From assembly GCA_027311485.1 (NCBI GenBank), contig DAICYU010000317.1, forward strand, positions 1-5,449: a stretch of DNA of 5,449 nt, given 5' to 3'. Each line of letters starts with the position of its first letter. The first letter of the stretch is position 1. Of this stretch, positions 5,198 through 5,449 are shown one piece after another. The stretch comes from Acetobacteraceae bacterium. Lineage in GTDB: Bacteria; Pseudomonadota; Alphaproteobacteria; Acetobacterales; Acetobacteraceae. The notes below the pieces were generated by a model. That model was given only the letters and a program-made list of their open reading frames with translations. It had not been told where the DNA came from and searched no databases. The position numbers and the translations under genes are program-made.

Positions 5198-5449
5198 CAA
5201 CGTTCCTGTCCCCGTCGATACTCCGGCGGATGATGGCCAGACCCTTGTCAACATTCAGCGCGGTGCGCACGCCGCTCAGGCTCAGGCCGAGTTCCACCAG
5301 CGTGATAGCGACGGCCGGCCGCATGCCGACGATGACCGTGACGGCATCCAGCACCCGTGACATGGCGGCGATGCTGTTCAGCATGCGTCCGATGAAGGAA
5401 TCGACGATTTCCAACGTCGAGATATCGATCATGACACCGCGTGCGCGGG
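5178..5449 (-). CDS. rsbS: RsbS-like STAS-domain stressosome scaffold protein (5' partial)
   Basis: This is the C-terminal part of an RsbS-type STAS protein; the reading frame is open to the window edge, so the true start lies outside. From memory of Bacillus subtilis RsbS (about 120 residues), roughly the first 40 residues are missing here. The match is close: the stretch IVDSFIGRML corresponds to the RsbS segment around its phosphorylated Ser59 (MIDSFIAKVL), and the serine codon is at 5397-5399. It is followed by a stretch matching the RsbS GIQPAVAVTLIELG segment (here GMRPAVAITLVELG) and an ALNVDKGL segment near the C-terminus. In the known system RsbS, together with RsbR, forms a large cytoplasmic complex that sequesters RsbT until RsbT phosphorylates it. 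The downstream rsbT-like gene starts inside this gene, giving a 20 bp overlap and supporting the same role. The ATG at 5432 is internal to the domain and not the real start. RsbS is preferred over an RsbR C-terminus because the protein ends directly after the STAS domain and rsbT follows, but the missing N-terminus leaves some doubt. Confidence 0.88.
   Translation of the reverse strand, partial: RARGVMIDISTLEIVDSFIGRMLNSIAAMSRVLDAVTVIVGMRPAVAITLVELGLSLSGVRTALNVDKGLAIIRRSIDGDRNVDAGRGQ
5203..5207 (-). promoter_or_regulatory. Shine-Dalgarno site for the rsbT-like gene
   Basis: Read on the minus strand this is AGGAA, five bases before the ATG at 5197. It lies inside the rsbS coding region and is the main reason for preferring that start over the ATG at 5173, whose only purine-rich candidate (GAGG) lies eleven bases upstream. 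Confidence 0.5.

Noticed and set aside
4154..5233. Plus-strand ORF of 359 codons
   Set aside because: Antisense to the RsbX-like, RsbT and RsbS genes, with low-complexity Arg/Pro/Ala composition and no motif.
5198..5254. Longer N-terminus for the rsbT-like gene starting at 5254
   Set aside because: The extra 19 residues are unlike RsbT and would overlap rsbS by 77 bp. The ATG at 5197 has a better ribosome site and gives the usual RsbT length.

Overview
The window is a dense, single-direction stretch of coding DNA. All genes lie on the minus strand, so transcription runs from position 5449 towards position 1. The very high GC content, strong G/C bias at third codon positions, ATG/GTG/TTG starts and overlapping genes suggest a high-GC proteobacterium. 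An alphaproteobacterium of the Rhodospirillales/Acetobacteraceae type is a guess from general style, not from a marker gene.

In order of transcription the content is: (1) the C-terminal two thirds of an RsbS-like STAS protein (5449-5178, start outside the window); (2) an RsbT-like switch kinase (5197-4793); (3) an RsbT/RsbW-type ATPase domain fused to a SpoIIE/PP2C phosphatase domain, i.e. an RsbX-like protein (4802-3804); (4) a hybrid histidine kinase whose N-terminus is a further RsbT-like ATPase domain (3811-2027), ending at an in-frame TAG inside its receiver domain; (5) the in-frame continuation of that protein, carrying a second complete receiver domain (2005-1580, or read through from 2026); (6) a receiver-kinase-receiver hybrid histidine kinase (1583-1, its end outside the window and absent from a simple closed-ORF list). 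Except for the 21 bases between the TAG and the putative TTG restart, every neighbouring pair overlaps (20, 10, 8 and 4 bp). This looks like one translationally coupled operon. No promoter, terminator, RNA gene, repeat array or mobile element was seen, and no non-coding stretch exceeds a few tens of bases.

Functionally this is a stressosome-type (RsbR-RsbS-RsbT-RsbX) module coupled to two-component signalling instead of a sigma factor. In the known Bacillus system, RsbT phosphorylates RsbS, is released and activates its output partner, and RsbX resets the scaffold. Here the likely output partners are the downstream histidine kinases. The first of them carries its own RsbT-like domain, so it may sense the scaffold directly. 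RsbR, the usual sensor subunit, is presumably just beyond the right edge.

The most interesting feature is the in-frame amber codon at 2027-2029. It falls exactly one codon before the conserved Lys-Pro of the first receiver, and the protein continues in the same frame without loss of similarity to the receiver fold. A GGAGG eight bases before a TTG just downstream would allow the second receiver to be made separately.
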